64,000 bases of DNA from Haladaptatus salinisoli. Lineage in GTDB: Archaea; Halobacteriota; Halobacteria; Halobacteriales; Haladaptataceae. The position numbers were made by a program, and so were the translations under genes. The notes beneath the pieces are model-generated. The model saw nothing but the letters and a program-made list of their open reading frames with translations, searched no databases and was not told where the DNA came from. This document shows, piece after piece, positions 40,519 to 50,684 of this stretch; positions within the stretch are counted from its first letter, which is position 1; each line of letters starts with the position of its first letter. The DNA lies in contig NZ_CP085327.1 of the NCBI RefSeq assembly GCF_020614375.1, positions 1,476,823-1,540,822 of the forward strand, written 5' to 3'.

Positions 40519-42486
40519 TCACTCCTCGAAAAACGCGGCGAGCAGCTTCTTCTCGGCCTTGCGGACGTGCTGGTGGAGTGTCGCCGAGGTGACGCCGAGC
40601 GCGTCGGCCACCTCTTCCGCGGTGCTCTCTCGTGGCCAATCGAAGTAGCCCGCGACGTACGCCGACCGAAGGGCTATCGACTGACGCTCGGTGAGGTCGA
40701 CTTCGAGTTCAGCCCGTGACTCGTCGACCGTTCGGGCGGGTCGTTCGCGCTCGCGCTTCCCCACCAGTTCGGAGTCGGGGAACTCGTCTTCGAGCGCTTC
40801 GACGATGCCACGAACGTCCGCGTCCGGCGGGAGTTCGGCGACGATGTGCGCTTCGCCGTCCTCCGCGACCGCTTTCGTGATGGACGCGCCCCGTTCGATC
40901 AGCGAGAGAACCGGCGACGCGCCGGCGACCGTGATCTCGAACAGCGTCCCCCCGACCAACCTGACGTGGCGAACCGCGTCCGACTGCTCCGCGAGTCGCA
41001 CCACCTCGCGTTCCGGTATCCCCTCGATGTGAACGTACTCGAGGAGCGTTTCTCTTCGAGACGGAATCATCTCTTGGAGAACGCACGTCGCGTCGAACTG
41101 AGCCGATATCGAGGTGAAAAACGCCGTTTCGTCGGTCAGTCGGAACTCCAGTTCGACGACCCGGTCCGCGTGGAGTAGCCGCTTGCTCTCGACGGCGTCG
41201 ATGACGAACCCGACGAGTTCGCCGAGCGCTTCGAAGCCGGCGGCCTCGCGCTCGCTGAACGCCCCCGGGCGGGTCGCGTAGACGACCAAGACGCCGTAGA
41301 TCGTCTTCCCGTGTGCGAGCGGAACCGCGATTCCGGATTGGATGTCCGTGTCGGCGATGGCCTCTTGCACCGATTCCGGATATCGGGAGTCGGTGGCGAT
41401 GTCGTCCACGACCACCGGCGTTCCGGTACGGAGCACCACGCTGGCCGGGCGTTCCCACGCTCCGTCCTCGGTTCCCGCCTCGATGATGTCCCACGCCCCG
41501 TCGTCGATTCCCGCTCGGCTTCGCTGCGCGACCGACCCCGTCGTCCGGTCTCGTTCGCCGATCCACGCGAACCGGTAGAGGTTGGAGTCCGCCAAGCGAG
41601 TGCAGACCGTTCGCTCGACCTCGTCGCGGGTCGCCGTCGACGCGAGCGCCAGCACGAGTTCGCGGATGAGGGAGTTGATGCGGTCGAGCGTCCGCAGTTC
41701 GTCGCGCTGCTGGCGCAGGGTTCGCTCGCGTTCCCGGCGTTCGGTTACGTCGCGCGTGACGCCGACGACCGCCTCGGCCTCGTCGGAGAGGAAGGTGAAT
41801 CGAGTTTCGACCGGGAGCAGCGTTCCGTCCGCTCGGACGAGTTCCGATTCGAGGGCCGCCACCTTGCGGCTCCCCTCCACCATCTCGGTCGCCTGTTCAA
41901 CGCCTCGTTCCCACCCCGCATCGCTGCTGATGACCGACGCGTGCATGCCGAGCAGTCGGTCGCGGTCGTATCCGGTCATCGACGCGAACGCGTCGTTGAC
42001 GGCGACGAACCGGAGGTCGGAGTCGAGAGCGTAGATTCCGTCGTCGACGGTCTCGAACAGGGTTTCGTACCGTTGTAGCTCCTGCTCGCGCTCCTTTCGC
42101 TCCGAGATGTTCCGCCCCGTGCCCGCCAACCCGACGACGGTTCCCTCCTCGTCCGTGATGGGCGACCCGTTGAACTCGTACGGAATTCGGTCGCCGTCCT
42201 TGGTGAGCAGATGCGCGTCGTACGTTCTCGTTTCTCCGCGTTCGAACACCGCGAGGGCCGCTTTCACCACCTCTTCGCGTTCCTCGTCGGCGATGAACTC
42301 CAACGGATGCATCTCTGCGATTTCTTCGTCGGTGTACCCGGTTCGTTCGGGTAAGCGGTCGTTCCAGCGTCGCGGCCGCCACCGACGGTCGATAGCATAG
42401 AATACGTCGGGAAGCGTGTCGTAGAGGTCTTTCTCGAACACCCCCCCTTCGGAATACTCCGTTTGCTTCCATTTCCGGTTACTCAT
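40519..42486 (-). CDS. PAS-PAS-GAF sensor with HTH_10 output
   Basis: The 655-residue protein contains two PAS domains (about 20-135, with FYAIDRRWRPRRWNDRLPER and NGSPITDEEGTVVGLAGTGR; and 140-260), a GAF domain (about 285-450, with the Bat-type GIAVPLAHGKTIYGVLVVYA), a Bat-type domain and a C-terminal HTH_10 (LTERQSIALRSAYVAGYFDW, then VADALGVTSATLHQHVRKAE). It should sense redox, light or ligands and regulate transcription directly, without a histidine kinase. The start at 42486 is preferred to the TTG-type extension at 42552. Confidence 0.85.
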   Translation of the reverse strand: MSNRKWKQTEYSEGGVFEKDLYDTLPDVFYAIDRRWRPRRWNDRLPERTGYTDEEIAEMHPLEFIADEEREEVVKAALAVFERGETRTYDAHLLTKDGDRIPYEFNGSPITDEEGTVVGLAGTGRNISERKEREQELQRYETLFETVDDGIYALDSDLRFVAVNDAFASMTGYDRDRLLGMHASVISSDAGWERGVEQATEMVEGSRKVAALESELVRADGTLLPVETRFTFLSDEAEAVVGVTRDVTERRERERTLRQQRDELRTLDRINSLIRELVLALASTATRDEVERTVCTRLADSNLYRFAWIGERDRTTGSVAQRSRAGIDDGAWDIIEAGTEDGAWERPASVVLRTGTPVVVDDIATDSRYPESVQEAIADTDIQSGIAVPLAHGKTIYGVLVVYATRPGAFSEREAAGFEALGELVGFVIDAVESKRLLHADRVVELEFRLTDETAFFTSISAQFDATCVLQEMIPSRRETLLEYVHIEGIPEREVVRLAEQSDAVRHVRLVGGTLFEITVAGASPVLSLIERGASITKAVAEDGEAHIVAELPPDADVRGIVEALEDEFPDSELVGKRERERPARTVDESRAELEVDLTERQSIALRSAYVAGYFDWPRESTAEEVADALGVTSATLHQHVRKAEKKLLAAFFEE

Positions 42487-42609
42487 GCGGCGATCAATGG
42501 CTATTCTAGTTAAGCAACGTACAATATAGATTGCGGCTGTGGAAAATTCCACTCCTTCTGGAATCCCGCGACCGGGCGAACTATGACTCCCGCGGCCAAT
42601 CTCGTGGAC

Positions 42610-43563
42610 ATGACCGATATCGTAACGTTCGGCGAGACGATGTTACGCCTCTCGCCCCCCGATTACGAGCGAATCGAGAGCACGGCCACCCTCGAACTCC
42701 GGGCCGCGGGCGCGGAGAGCAACGTCGCCATCGCCGCCCACCGACTCGGAGCGGCGGCGACGTGGTTCTCGAAGCTTCCGGATTCCCCCCTCGGGCGGCG
42801 CGTGGTCGCGGGTCTCCGCCAGTACGGCATCGACACCGATATCGCGTGGAGCGACGAGGGCCGACAGGGCGTGTACTACCTCGAATACGGTACCGACCCG
42901 CGCGGGACGAACGTCATCTACGACCGCTCCGACGCCGCGGTCACGACGACCCGCCCCGCCGACGTTCCGCTGGACGCGATTCGAGACGCCCGCCTCTTCT
43001 ACACCAGCGGAATCACCCCCGCCCTCTCGTCGACGCTGGAGTCGACCGTCGGCGAGGTGCTCGCCGCGGCGCAGGAGGCGGGGACGACGACCGCCTTCGA
43101 CGTGAACTATCGTTCGAAGCTCTGGTCGCCCGCCGAAGCGCGCGACAGCCTGGCCGACCTCTTCCCGATGGTCGACGTGCTCGTGACGGCGGAGCGCGAC
43201 GCCCGCGACGTGCTCGACCGGTCGGGCGACGCCGAGGAGATAGCCCGCGAACTCGCCGCCGAGTGGGACTTCGAGACCGTTATCGTGACTCGCGGCGCCG
43301 ACGGCGTGCTGGCGCTCCACGACGGCGAGGAGATACGCCAGTCGGCCTTCGACACCGAGACGGTCGACCCGATAGGAACCGGCGACGCCTTCGTCGGGGG
43401 GTTCCTCGCCCGGCGACTCGCGGGCGAGGACGTGCCGACCGCCCTCGAGTACGGCGCGGCGACCGCCGCCCTCAAACGAACCATCCCCGGCGACATGGCG
43501 GTGCTGACGCTCGACGAGGTCGAACGGGTAATCGAATCCGAGGGGCGGAACATCTCGCGATAG
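42610..43563 (+). CDS. kdgK: 2-keto-3-deoxygluconate kinase (PfkB family)
   Basis: The ~317-residue PfkB-family sugar kinase has [13 protein letters not shown] at the N-terminus, [17 protein letters not shown] as sugar-binding block and the catalytic [12 protein letters not shown] near the C-terminus. The opening and size match KDG kinases of the haloarchaeal semi-phosphorylated Entner-Doudoroff pathway. The ATG at 42610 fits the family; an upstream ATG at 42583 would add nine residues. Confidence 0.88.
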   Translation: MTDIVTFGETMLRLSPPDYERIESTATLELRAAGAESNVAIAAHRLGAAATWFSKLPDSPLGRRVVAGLRQYGIDTDIAWSDEGRQGVYYLEYGTDPRGTNVIYDRSDAAVTTTRPADVPLDAIRDARLFYTSGITPALSSTLESTVGEVLAAAQEAGTTTAFDVNYRSKLWSPAEARDSLADLFPMVDVLVTAERDARDVLDRSGDAEEIARELAAEWDFETVIVTRGADGVLALHDGEEIRQSAFDTETVDPIGTGDAFVGGFLARRLAGEDVPTALEYGAATAALKRTIPGDMAVLTLDEVERVIESEGRNISR

Positions 43564-43653
43564 CGCTTCGAGGAGCGACGGGAGGAGAGGTTGCAGCGCC
43601 GACTTCGAGGTCGTTCGGACCCCCCTCACGACGGTCGGAGGTTCCCCTTAGCG

Positions 43654-44847
43654 CTACTGGTTCGTCGAAACGATCTCCACGACGGAGCGGTGGTCCAACT
43701 CCGAACTCGCGCCTATCTGGCGCTCGCTTCGGCAGTCGATGCCGTGCAGGAACCCGTCACCGATGTCGCTGTGGAGGTGGTAGGCGAAGTCCTCGGCGGT
43801 CGAACCGCCGGGGAGGAGAAAGCAGTCGCGGAAGACGCCCTTCTCGCTAGCGGTTCCGTTCGCGGAACCGGGGAACACCGCGATGAGGTTCAGTTCGTCG
43901 AACAGCGCGGCTTCGATGGCGCGTTGGACCCCCGTCCCGCCGAACTCCGCGGTGAACTCCCGAATCCGCTCCAATCCGGTTTCCTGTTCCTCGCTCACGT
44001 CGCCCGTTATCTCGAAGTCGGCGTCGCCCGCGTCGTAGTCGACGACGCCGCGCTCGTCGGCCTTCTTCAGCGCCTTCTCGGCGTGCGCGCTGACCGGAAC
44101 GACGGTGAGGTGGTCGTAGTCGGGGTCGGACGCGATATCCTCGTAGTTGGTCCGCGCTTCGGGCGTGTCCATCTTGTTCGCCGCGACGACCATCGGTTTG
44201 GTGCGCTTGCGAACCTCGCGGGCCAGCGCCTCGCGGTCGTCGTCCCCCCACGTCTCGGGGTCGAGTTCGAGCCCGAGCGAGAGGATGACCTGCTTTATCT
44301 CGTCCTTGTTCGTCTTGAACGCGCTCATCTGCTCGGCGAGGTCTTCCTCGACGTGCTTCTCGTCGCCGTCGTAGCCCGACCGGTAGCGTTCGATGCCCTT
44401 CTCCAGGATTTCGAGGTACCACATGTCGAGTTCGTTTTCGAGGAACGCGACGTCCTCGCGGGGGTCGTGGCCCTCGGTTGGTTCGCCCTCGATGTCGGTC
44501 CGACCGGAGAAGTCCACGACGTGCACCAGCACGTCGGCTTCGTTCAGGTCGGTGAGGAACTGATTGCCGAGGCCCTTCCCCTCGTGCGCGCCGGGAATCA
44601 GCCCGGCCACGTCCACGAGTTTCGTGGGGACGTAGCGGGTTCCTTCCTCGCAGAAACCGACGCTGGGGGTGCAGGATTCCTCGAACTCGGGCGCGGCGCA
44701 GTCCACCCGGACGTAGGCCTCGCCGACGGAGGGGTCGATGGTCGTGAAGGGGTACGCGCCCTCCGGCACGTCGTTCATCGTCGCGGCGTTGAAGAAGGTC
44801 GATTTTCCCACCGAGGGCTTCCCGACCAGACCGATCTTGTAGCTCAT
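43654..44847 (-). CDS. ychF: redox-regulated ATPase YchF (Obg-like)
   Basis: The 397-residue Obg-family P-loop protein begins YKIGLVGKPSVGKSTFFNAA and has FTTIDPSVG and VDVAGLIPGAHEGKGLGNQF. A coiled-coil insert follows and the C-terminal TGS-like domain includes CFLLPGGSTAEDFAYHLHSD. Unlike most Obg proteins, YchF prefers ATP; in archaea it associates with ribosomes. The ATG at 44847 removes six non-family residues of the longer frame. Confidence 0.92.
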   Translation of the reverse strand: MSYKIGLVGKPSVGKSTFFNAATMNDVPEGAYPFTTIDPSVGEAYVRVDCAAPEFEESCTPSVGFCEEGTRYVPTKLVDVAGLIPGAHEGKGLGNQFLTDLNEADVLVHVVDFSGRTDIEGEPTEGHDPREDVAFLENELDMWYLEILEKGIERYRSGYDGDEKHVEEDLAEQMSAFKTNKDEIKQVILSLGLELDPETWGDDDREALAREVRKRTKPMVVAANKMDTPEARTNYEDIASDPDYDHLTVVPVSAHAEKALKKADERGVVDYDAGDADFEITGDVSEEQETGLERIREFTAEFGGTGVQRAIEAALFDELNLIAVFPGSANGTASEKGVFRDCFLLPGGSTAEDFAYHLHSDIGDGFLHGIDCRSERQIGASSELDHRSVVEIVSTNQ

Positions 44848-44951
44848 TGGGCCGGAGTCGGCCATCCGCGGGTAAAGGGGTTTTCAAACGCCGGCGCGAC
44901 TGCCGAATGATAGCGATTCGCGCGGGCCTCGGGCCGGTCGCGGCGGATTCG

Positions 44952-45998
44952 TCACTCGGGGACGACGCCGTGTCCCGGGCCGGAGACCTCGATGGTCGGC
45001 CCGCGCTCCGAGGGAACCACGTCCTCCGCGAGCAGGAGGTTTCCGTCCAAATCGACGTGCGAGAACGACCCGACGCCCGCGACGACGTGCGCGCTGGCGT
45101 GGATGCCGACCGCGCTTTCGAGCATGCAACCGACCATCAGTTCGACGTTCGCGGCCTCCGCGACGGCCGCGATGTCCCGGGCCGCCAGCAACCCGGACTT
45201 GCCGAGTTTGACGTTTATCACGTCCGCGGCGTCCTCGCGGACGACCCGAATCGCGTCCTCGGGGGTGAACACCGATTCGTCGGCGGCGACGGGAACCGAC
45301 ACCGCCTCGCGCGCTCGCGCGAGACCGACCACGTCGGCCGCCGGAACCGGTTGTTCGACGAGCGAGAGGTCGATTCCCCGCGATTCGAGTTCGTCAGCGA
45401 ATCGGGCGGTCTCCTTCGGCGTCCACCCCTGATTCGCGTCCACCGTCAGTCCCGCGTCGGGCGCGCCATCGCGGACCGCGGCGACCCGCGCAACGTCGTC
45501 TTCGACCGTCGTGCCGGTCTTCACCTTCAGGTGGTCGAACCCCTCCGCCGCCGCCCGCTCGGCCCGCGCTCTCGCCTCGTCCGGCGGGAGGATGGGGACG
45601 GTGAGGTCGGTGGTGACGGTTCTCGGCGACCCGCCGAACAGTTCCGAGAGCGGCATCCCGCGCTCCCGACAGTAGGCGTCCAGAATCGCGGTTTCGACCG
45701 CGAACAGCGCCGACACCATGCCGGGGAACGTCGCCCGCACCTCCGAGACGAGGTCGCGGTAGTCGGCGAGATTCCGCCCGTCTAACAGGTCGGCGGCGGC
45801 CCGAGCGGTCGCGAGGGCCGCCGCCTGCGTCTCGCCGGTGACGGGGGTGAGCGGCGAGCCTTCGCCGTACCCGGTCGCGCCGTCGGTCTCGACCGTCACG
45901 AGCAGGTTGTTCGCGTGGCGCTGCGTGCCGAGCGAGATTTCGAACGGTTCGCGGAGGGCCAGGTCGAGCGGTTCGACCGAGACGCGCTCGATCCTCAT
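44952..45998 (-). CDS. dgcA: enolase-superfamily epimerase, DgcA-like (N-acetyl-D-Glu racemase / dipeptide epimerase)
   Basis: The 348-residue protein is of the muconate-lactonizing-enzyme subgroup: catalytic KVK (Lys158/160), metal ligands Asp187, Glu215 and Asp240, and the second base Lys264 (KLGK). Such enzymes epimerise dipeptides (L-Ala-D/L-Glu) or, in the DgcA branch, racemise N-acetyl-D-glutamate. The overlap of its ATG with the stop of a DUF1611 gene points to the DgcA reading, because DgcN belongs to that family. Which substrate is correct cannot be read from the motifs alone. Confidence 0.78.
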   Translation of the reverse strand: MRIERVSVEPLDLALREPFEISLGTQRHANNLLVTVETDGATGYGEGSPLTPVTGETQAAALATARAAADLLDGRNLADYRDLVSEVRATFPGMVSALFAVETAILDAYCRERGMPLSELFGGSPRTVTTDLTVPILPPDEARARAERAAAEGFDHLKVKTGTTVEDDVARVAAVRDGAPDAGLTVDANQGWTPKETARFADELESRGIDLSLVEQPVPAADVVGLARAREAVSVPVAADESVFTPEDAIRVVREDAADVINVKLGKSGLLAARDIAAVAEAANVELMVGCMLESAVGIHASAHVVAGVGSFSHVDLDGNLLLAEDVVPSERGPTIEVSGPGHGVVPE

Positions 45999-47032
45999 AG
46001 CACCGCCCGAACCGCGGCGAGGAGGTCGTCAGGCCCGCCCTCGTCGTAGACGTTCGCGGCGGGGACGGGGTAGTCGACCTCCGCCGGGTCGGCCCACGTC
46101 GAGACGGCGGCGACGGTGGCGTCCGAGAGTTCCTCCACGAGGTCCATCTCGGTCTCGACGCCCGCGACCGACCACTGCTCGAAGTGGGTTCTCCCCTCGC
46201 GGTCCGGGTGGTCTGCCAGCACCACGGCGTCGGGCCACGCGCCGTGGAGGAGCGAGAGCGTCACGCCCGAGTAAGCGCGGTGGGTGAGCGCGGCCTGCCC
46301 TTCGACGAAGACGACGTCGCGCTCCGCGGCGACGGCGTGGACGAGGTCTTCGACGACGCCCGCGGTGAAGTCGGCGGGGACGCGGTCGACGACGACGCCG
46401 CGGTGCGCGCCGACCATGATTCCGGTCTGGCCGGTGGCGACCCACCCCGCGTTCAGTCCGGCGCGCTTCGCGGCGCGGTAGAGTTCGAACGTCGTCGTGC
46501 GTTTTCCGACGGCGCAGTCGGTTCCGGCGGTCAGCACGACGTCGGCGTCCGCCTCGTCCACCCGCCCGTCGCCCACCCGGAGAGCGTCTTCCTCCGGCGG
46601 CTTTCGCACGTCGAAGAGGCGCGCGCCGTGTTCGTCCGCGAGGTTCCGCCACGATTCTCGCTCGGAGAGGAAGACGTGGAGGCCGGACACCACGTCCACC
46701 CCTGCGCGGACGGCCTCCTCGATATCTTCGACCCACTCGTCGGGAAGCGCGCCGCCGGCGGGCGCGACGCCGACGACGAGCGCTTCGGCGTCGGGGGCGC
46801 GTTCGAGGGCCTCGCTCGTGGAGGCGACGACCGGTACGTCGGCGACGTCCGGTCGGCCGAGCGCGTCGCCGGCGTCCGACCCCGCGCGAGTCGAGTCGAC
46901 GACCGCCCGCGCGTCGAACAGCTCGCTGTGCATGACGACCCCGTTGGCCGTCTTTCCGTCCATCGTTCCGAACGCCCCCTCCGCGAGAACGATCGCGGGG
47001 GCGGGGGCGTCGAAGGCGTCCCGAAGGTTCAT
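45995..47032 (-). CDS. dgcN: DUF1611 protein, DgcN-like (D-glutamate N-acetyltransferase)
   Basis: The 345-residue protein has the DUF1611 layout: an N-terminal Rossmann-like half (AIVLAEGAFGTMDGKTANGV) and a C-terminal P-loop-like half with GTDCAVGKRTTTFEL and VFVEGQAALTHRAYSG. Members called DgcN acetylate D-glutamate in marine bacteria, producing the substrate of DgcA. Here it is the first gene of a two-gene operon with the racemase, overlapping by ATGA. The functional call therefore rests on the pairing. Confidence 0.75.
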   Translation of the reverse strand: MNLRDAFDAPAPAIVLAEGAFGTMDGKTANGVVMHSELFDARAVVDSTRAGSDAGDALGRPDVADVPVVASTSEALERAPDAEALVVGVAPAGGALPDEWVEDIEEAVRAGVDVVSGLHVFLSERESWRNLADEHGARLFDVRKPPEEDALRVGDGRVDEADADVVLTAGTDCAVGKRTTTFELYRAAKRAGLNAGWVATGQTGIMVGAHRGVVVDRVPADFTAGVVEDLVHAVAAERDVVFVEGQAALTHRAYSGVTLSLLHGAWPDAVVLADHPDREGRTHFEQWSVAGVETEMDLVEELSDATVAAVSTWADPAEVDYPVPAANVYDEGGPDDLLAAVRAVL

Positions 47033-47189
47033 GTGCTAAGCAGGCGCACAGCGGACGAAAGTCTTGCCCCCTTTCATAGAAGGGTTCGTAGCGCCGGATG
47101 GGGATTTTCGGCCGGGCGTATCGGCGACCGTCCGCCGCGCGAGCGAAACGGCCACAGCCCTGAAGGCCACGCGCGGCGGATTTTCTCCC

Positions 47190-47432
47190 ATGACGGTCGC
47201 CCTCACCAAAGACGAGGAAGGAAAGCGCGTCGTGGACGCCGACGGAACCCAACTCGGCATCGTCGAGGACGTACGGCACGGGACGGCGCACGTCGAGGCC
47301 GAACCGGCCGTGGTCGAGGAGATGAAAACCGAATTCGGCGTCGGCGGAAGCGACGAGAACACGTTCGCCCTCTCGGAGGACGGAGTCGAGCGAATCGAAG
47401 ACGACGAGATAATCGTCGAAGCACGGGGCTGA
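47190..47432 (+). CDS. PRC-barrel-like 80-aa protein, copy 3
   Basis: Exactly 80 residues from the ATG at 47190, and similar throughout to the divergent pair at 2.0-2.6 kb: EGKRVVDADGTQLGIVEDV, then TAHVEAE in place of TAYVDPD, then LSEDGVERIEDDEI. The spread of copies suggests an expanded family. A CCTCG/CGAGG hairpin region (47456-47479) lies after the gene. Confidence 0.75.
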   Translation: MTVALTKDEEGKRVVDADGTQLGIVEDVRHGTAHVEAEPAVVEEMKTEFGVGGSDENTFALSEDGVERIEDDEIIVEARG

Positions 47433-47597
47433 GCGGTCCGTTCTATAAAAAGTATACCTCGTGTACCCCTACCCGAGGTGTCTGAACAGTGATACCGGGA
47501 CGGTATATACTTTGTGTGTGCCAGTTCGTCCTCGGCAGATAAACCACCCGCATAGGCAGGCACGGTACACACCCGGCCGGCAGACCAACGAGAAGGT

Positions 47598-47930
47598 ATG
47601 TCGCTACCCGATAGCGGAGACATTCCCGCCGAGTGGGAACGGTCGCCCCTCCGCGGCGACGAGATCGGACTCCGGCATCGGGACGCGGAGCTCGCGGTGC
47701 GGGCGGTGAAAGCGACGATCGCGGGCGAGTGGGAGCTCGCGCTGGTGGACAGCATCGACAATCGGTTCTCGACGGTTCACCCCGTCGGCCGGGTCGACGG
47801 GCGCGAGCAGGCCGTCTCGGAACTCGTCTCGTTCGCGGAGCAAGTCGACCGCCTCCGAAGCGAACGTGACGAGGTGCTGGGGGACGAAATCGTCCGCGAA
47901 GTGCGACGGGGCGAGAAGACGAAGGTGTGA
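47598..47930 (+). CDS. conserved small haloarchaeal protein of unknown function
   Basis: A 110-residue acidic protein, predicted helical (AELAVRAVKATIAGEWELAL, then EQVDRLRSERDEVL). The preceding 165 bp are AT-rich and contain CTATAAAAAG (about 47441-47450) and an ATACC/GGTAT inverted repeat near GGTATATAC (47491-47506), pointing to a controlled promoter. I do not recognise the family; it converges on thiR. Confidence 0.6.
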   Translation: MSLPDSGDIPAEWERSPLRGDEIGLRHRDAELAVRAVKATIAGEWELALVDSIDNRFSTVHPVGRVDGREQAVSELVSFAEQVDRLRSERDEVLGDEIVREVRRGEKTKV

Positions 47931-47943
47931 GCGGGCGGGACGT

Positions 47944-48843
47944 TCAGACGAGCTTCCGAGCGATGTCCGCGGCCTCTTCCGCGCTGTCGGCGAGAACGTA
48001 GGTGATCGGTTCGATACCGTAGCCGCCGGTGTGATAGAGCACCGTCGCGTCGGGAGTCTCGTCCAAGGCGGCGCCGACCGCCTCGCTGAGGTTGTCGTAC
48101 TCGGCGTCGAACTCAGCGGTTTCGTGCCCGAGGTCCTCGAGTCGCGCGACGATGTCGGGGTCGTACCGAACGTTGAGAGCGGCGCGAGCGTCGACGCCGT
48201 GGCTCCGCGCCGCGAGCAGGATGGAGGCGACGTGTTCGCTGACGCCGAACTCGGGTTTCGCGGGGATGGTCGCCCGCCCCTTCACGTCGAAGATGCGGCC
48301 CGGAACGCCCGCGACGTCGTCGATACCGTCCGCGCCGGGGAGGCACTCGCAGAGGTTCGACCCGACCGCCGGGATGAGCGACGTGAATCCTCCCGTCTGC
48401 TCGATAACGCGGAGCCCCCGGCGCACGGACGAGAGGACGCGCTCCGTCGCCCGGAGTTCGTCGTCCGGGTCGTGGACGTTGAAATCCCCGCCGTGGCCCT
48501 CGAGTTCCGGCATCCGCTCCTCGTGAAGCTGCGAGATGAGGTCGTGGTCTTCGAGTCGACGGATGAGCACCTCCACCTCCACGAGCGCCTGTACCCGACT
48601 CATGCTTCCCGTCGCCAACCCGTCGCCGATTTCGTCCACGAGGCGCACGATTCGCTCGTCTTCGCGGACTCGGGCGTTCTGCGCCACGTCGCCGTGGGCG
48701 TACTTCGAGACGGCGCTCTGGCTGATGCCGAGGGCGTCGGCCACCTCGCTCTGTGTCAGCCCGCGCTCTCTGAGGTCCTCGGCGAGCATCGAGCGAAACG
48801 TCGGGAGGAACTCGTCGACGACTATCTCCTCGGCGAACCTCAC
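47944..48843 (-). CDS. thiR: thiamine regulator ThiR (HTH + ThiN domains)
   Basis: The 299-residue protein joins an N-terminal XRE-type helix-turn-helix ([20 protein letters not shown], then AVSKYAHGD) to a C-terminal ThiN domain ([20 protein letters not shown], then [15 protein letters not shown] and [12 protein letters not shown]). That combination is the archaeal thiamine-pathway repressor ThiR; ThiN in other proteins is a thiamine-phosphate synthase. It probably senses thiamine phosphates and represses thiamine genes such as thi4 at the other end of the window. Its ATG overlaps the dcd stop. Confidence 0.87.
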   Translation of the reverse strand: MRFAEEIVVDEFLPTFRSMLAEDLRERGLTQSEVADALGISQSAVSKYAHGDVAQNARVREDERIVRLVDEIGDGLATGSMSRVQALVEVEVLIRRLEDHDLISQLHEERMPELEGHGGDFNVHDPDDELRATERVLSSVRRGLRVIEQTGGFTSLIPAVGSNLCECLPGADGIDDVAGVPGRIFDVKGRATIPAKPEFGVSEHVASILLAARSHGVDARAALNVRYDPDIVARLEDLGHETAEFDAEYDNLSEAVGAALDETPDATVLYHTGGYGIEPITYVLADSAEEAADIARKLV

Positions 48844-49430
48844 ATCTGCTCACCCCCGTACTCGTGGTCGCTGCCGATTCGGGACGCCTGCGGACCGGCC
48901 TGGTCCTGGTACTTCGACCCGCGCTCGGAACCGTAGGGGCGCTCCGCCGAGTTCTTGAGTTCCGTGAAGATGAGCTGCGAGATTCGCGTTCCGGGCGTCA
49001 GCGCGACGGGGGCGGTGCCGAGGTTCGACAGTTCGAGCGTTATCTGGCCGCGGTAACCCGGGTCGACGACCCCCGCCGTGGCGTGGACGACGACCGCGAG
49101 CCGCCCGAGCGACGAGCGCCCTTCGACGTGAGCCAGCAAATCCGCGGGAATCTCGACGCGTTCTTTCGTCGTTCCGAGCACGAAGTCGCCGGGGTGGAGG
49201 ATGAACTCGTCGCCCTCGTCGACGACGGTTTCGGTGACGTAGCTCTCGACTTCCTGCTCGCTGTCGGGGTGGATGCAGGGGATGTTCGTGCGCTTGAACT
49301 CCAGGAACTCCTCGCCGAGTCGGACGTCGATGCTCGCCGGTTGAATCTGTAGCTCCGGTTCGTCTATCGGTTCCACGACGAGGTCGCCCGCGTCGAGGCG
49401 GCGAGCGATGTCGGCGTCAGAGAGTATCAT
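48840..49430 (-). CDS. dcd: dCTP deaminase
   Basis: The 196-residue protein has the dCTP deaminase/dUTPase fold motifs: [34 protein letters not shown] with the catalytic Glu, [13 protein letters not shown] and the C-terminal [12 protein letters not shown]. It deaminates dCTP to dUTP for dTMP synthesis. Cotranscription with thiR (ATGA overlap) is seen but the functional reason is unclear. Confidence 0.93.
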   Translation of the reverse strand: MILSDADIARRLDAGDLVVEPIDEPELQIQPASIDVRLGEEFLEFKRTNIPCIHPDSEQEVESYVTETVVDEGDEFILHPGDFVLGTTKERVEIPADLLAHVEGRSSLGRLAVVVHATAGVVDPGYRGQITLELSNLGTAPVALTPGTRISQLIFTELKNSAERPYGSERGSKYQDQAGPQASRIGSDHEYGGEQM

Positions 49431-49471
49431 GTCGGTAGAACGGGCGTGGGTGAGTAAAGACCCACCGGTCG

Positions 49472-50176
49472 TCAGACGGCGCCGAACAGGAACACGAGGA
49501 AGGCGACGACGCCGACGGACGTCCCAGCCGCTTCGGTCGAGAGGTTCCGAGCGTGTTTCAGGCCGTACGTCCAGATGTACCAGTGCCAGAGCGAGGCGAC
49601 CGCGGACAGGAGGAGGCTGCCTCCCCGTATCTTCGAGACGAGCAACCGCAACTGCTCCGCGACCGCCTCCGGACTGCCGCCGAGTTCGGCGTCTCTGAGG
49701 GTGAGATAGAGGAGCCCGAATCCCACGGCGGTCTGGAAGAGCGACGGGAGCATCCCCCACGCGGTGATGGAAACCGTGTTGCCGAACGACCCTTCGCCGC
49801 CCCCGAACGCGGAGAGGGCGTGAAGGACGATGGCCGACGCTATCCAGACGAGGAACGGAGCGACGAAGACGAACGGGAGCGTCTTTCCGACCAAGTCCCA
49901 CATCACGTCCCCGAGGGGGACCTTCCTCGGGCGGTCACAGCCGTGGAATCCCACGTCCGTTCCGGTTCGCTCTTCGCACACCCAATCCGGCGGTCGGTTC
50001 GGATTGTCGACGCCCGTCGCCATCATCCCCCGGCTCATCTGCCACCCGATCGCGCCAAGCGCGACGGTCGTGACGAGGGAGATGACGAGGACGACGGCGA
50101 ACGCGCCCCCGAGGCTCGGACGGGGAGCGCGCTTTCGGAAGAAGCTGTCGGGACGAAAGAGGGCGTCGAGGAGCAC
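49472..50176 (-). CDS. Yip1-family membrane protein
   Basis: The ~234-residue protein begins [15 protein letters not shown], the usual opening of haloarchaeal Yip1 proteins, and has five hydrophobic segments ([19 protein letters not shown] to [14 protein letters not shown]) with a [17 protein letters not shown] loop. The GTG at 50176 is my preferred start; the longer frame to 50284 includes non-family residues overlapping pth2's start region. Function unknown in archaea (trafficking in eukaryotes). Confidence 0.72.
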   Translation of the reverse strand: MLLDALFRPDSFFRKRAPRPSLGGAFAVVLVISLVTTVALGAIGWQMSRGMMATGVDNPNRPPDWVCEERTGTDVGFHGCDRPRKVPLGDVMWDLVGKTLPFVFVAPFLVWIASAIVLHALSAFGGGEGSFGNTVSITAWGMLPSLFQTAVGFGLLYLTLRDAELGGSPEAVAEQLRLLVSKIRGGSLLLSAVASLWHWYIWTYGLKHARNLSTEAAGTSVGVVAFLVFLFGAV

Positions 50177-50258
50177 GTTCGGACGTTCATGTAAGCTATG
50201 ATGACTCTTCCCGAATCGAGTAGCCAGCGTTTTACCCCATCCTCCCGGACGCACCAGC

Positions 50259-50597
50259 ATGAAACAAGCCATCGTCGCCCGCACCGACGTCGGAATGGGC
50301 GAGGGGAAACTCGCGGCGCAGGTCGCTCACGCGTCCCTGTCCGCCTACGAGGAGACGGGACGGAAGGCGCGAAAACGGTGGAAGGGAGAGGGACAGAAGA
50401 AGGTCGTCCTGAAAGCCGACGGCGAGAGCGAACTCTTCCGTCTCGCGGAGAAAGCGCGGGCGGAGGGCCTGCCGCACGCGATCGTCCGCGACGCGGGGCA
50501 CACGCAGCTCGACCCCGGGACGGTTACGGCGCTGGCGGTCGGCCCGGCGGACGACGACCTCGTGGACCGGGTGACCGGCGACCTCTCGTTGTACTAA
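50259..50597 (+). CDS. pth2: peptidyl-tRNA hydrolase Pth2
   Basis: A 112-residue Pth2 protein: [20 protein letters not shown] at the N-terminus and [19 protein letters not shown] with [18 protein letters not shown] at the C-terminus. It frees tRNAs from prematurely released peptides. Complete at normal length. Confidence 0.93.
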   Translation: MKQAIVARTDVGMGEGKLAAQVAHASLSAYEETGRKARKRWKGEGQKKVVLKADGESELFRLAEKARAEGLPHAIVRDAGHTQLDPGTVTALAVGPADDDLVDRVTGDLSLY

Positions 50598-50684
50598 TAT
50601 TCGCCAGCGACCGCCGCGACCGGGGAGTGCGACGCGCGAAGAGCGGTAAGCAAGTTTTTGGCGCTGGCCCGCTTCGGTTCCGGT

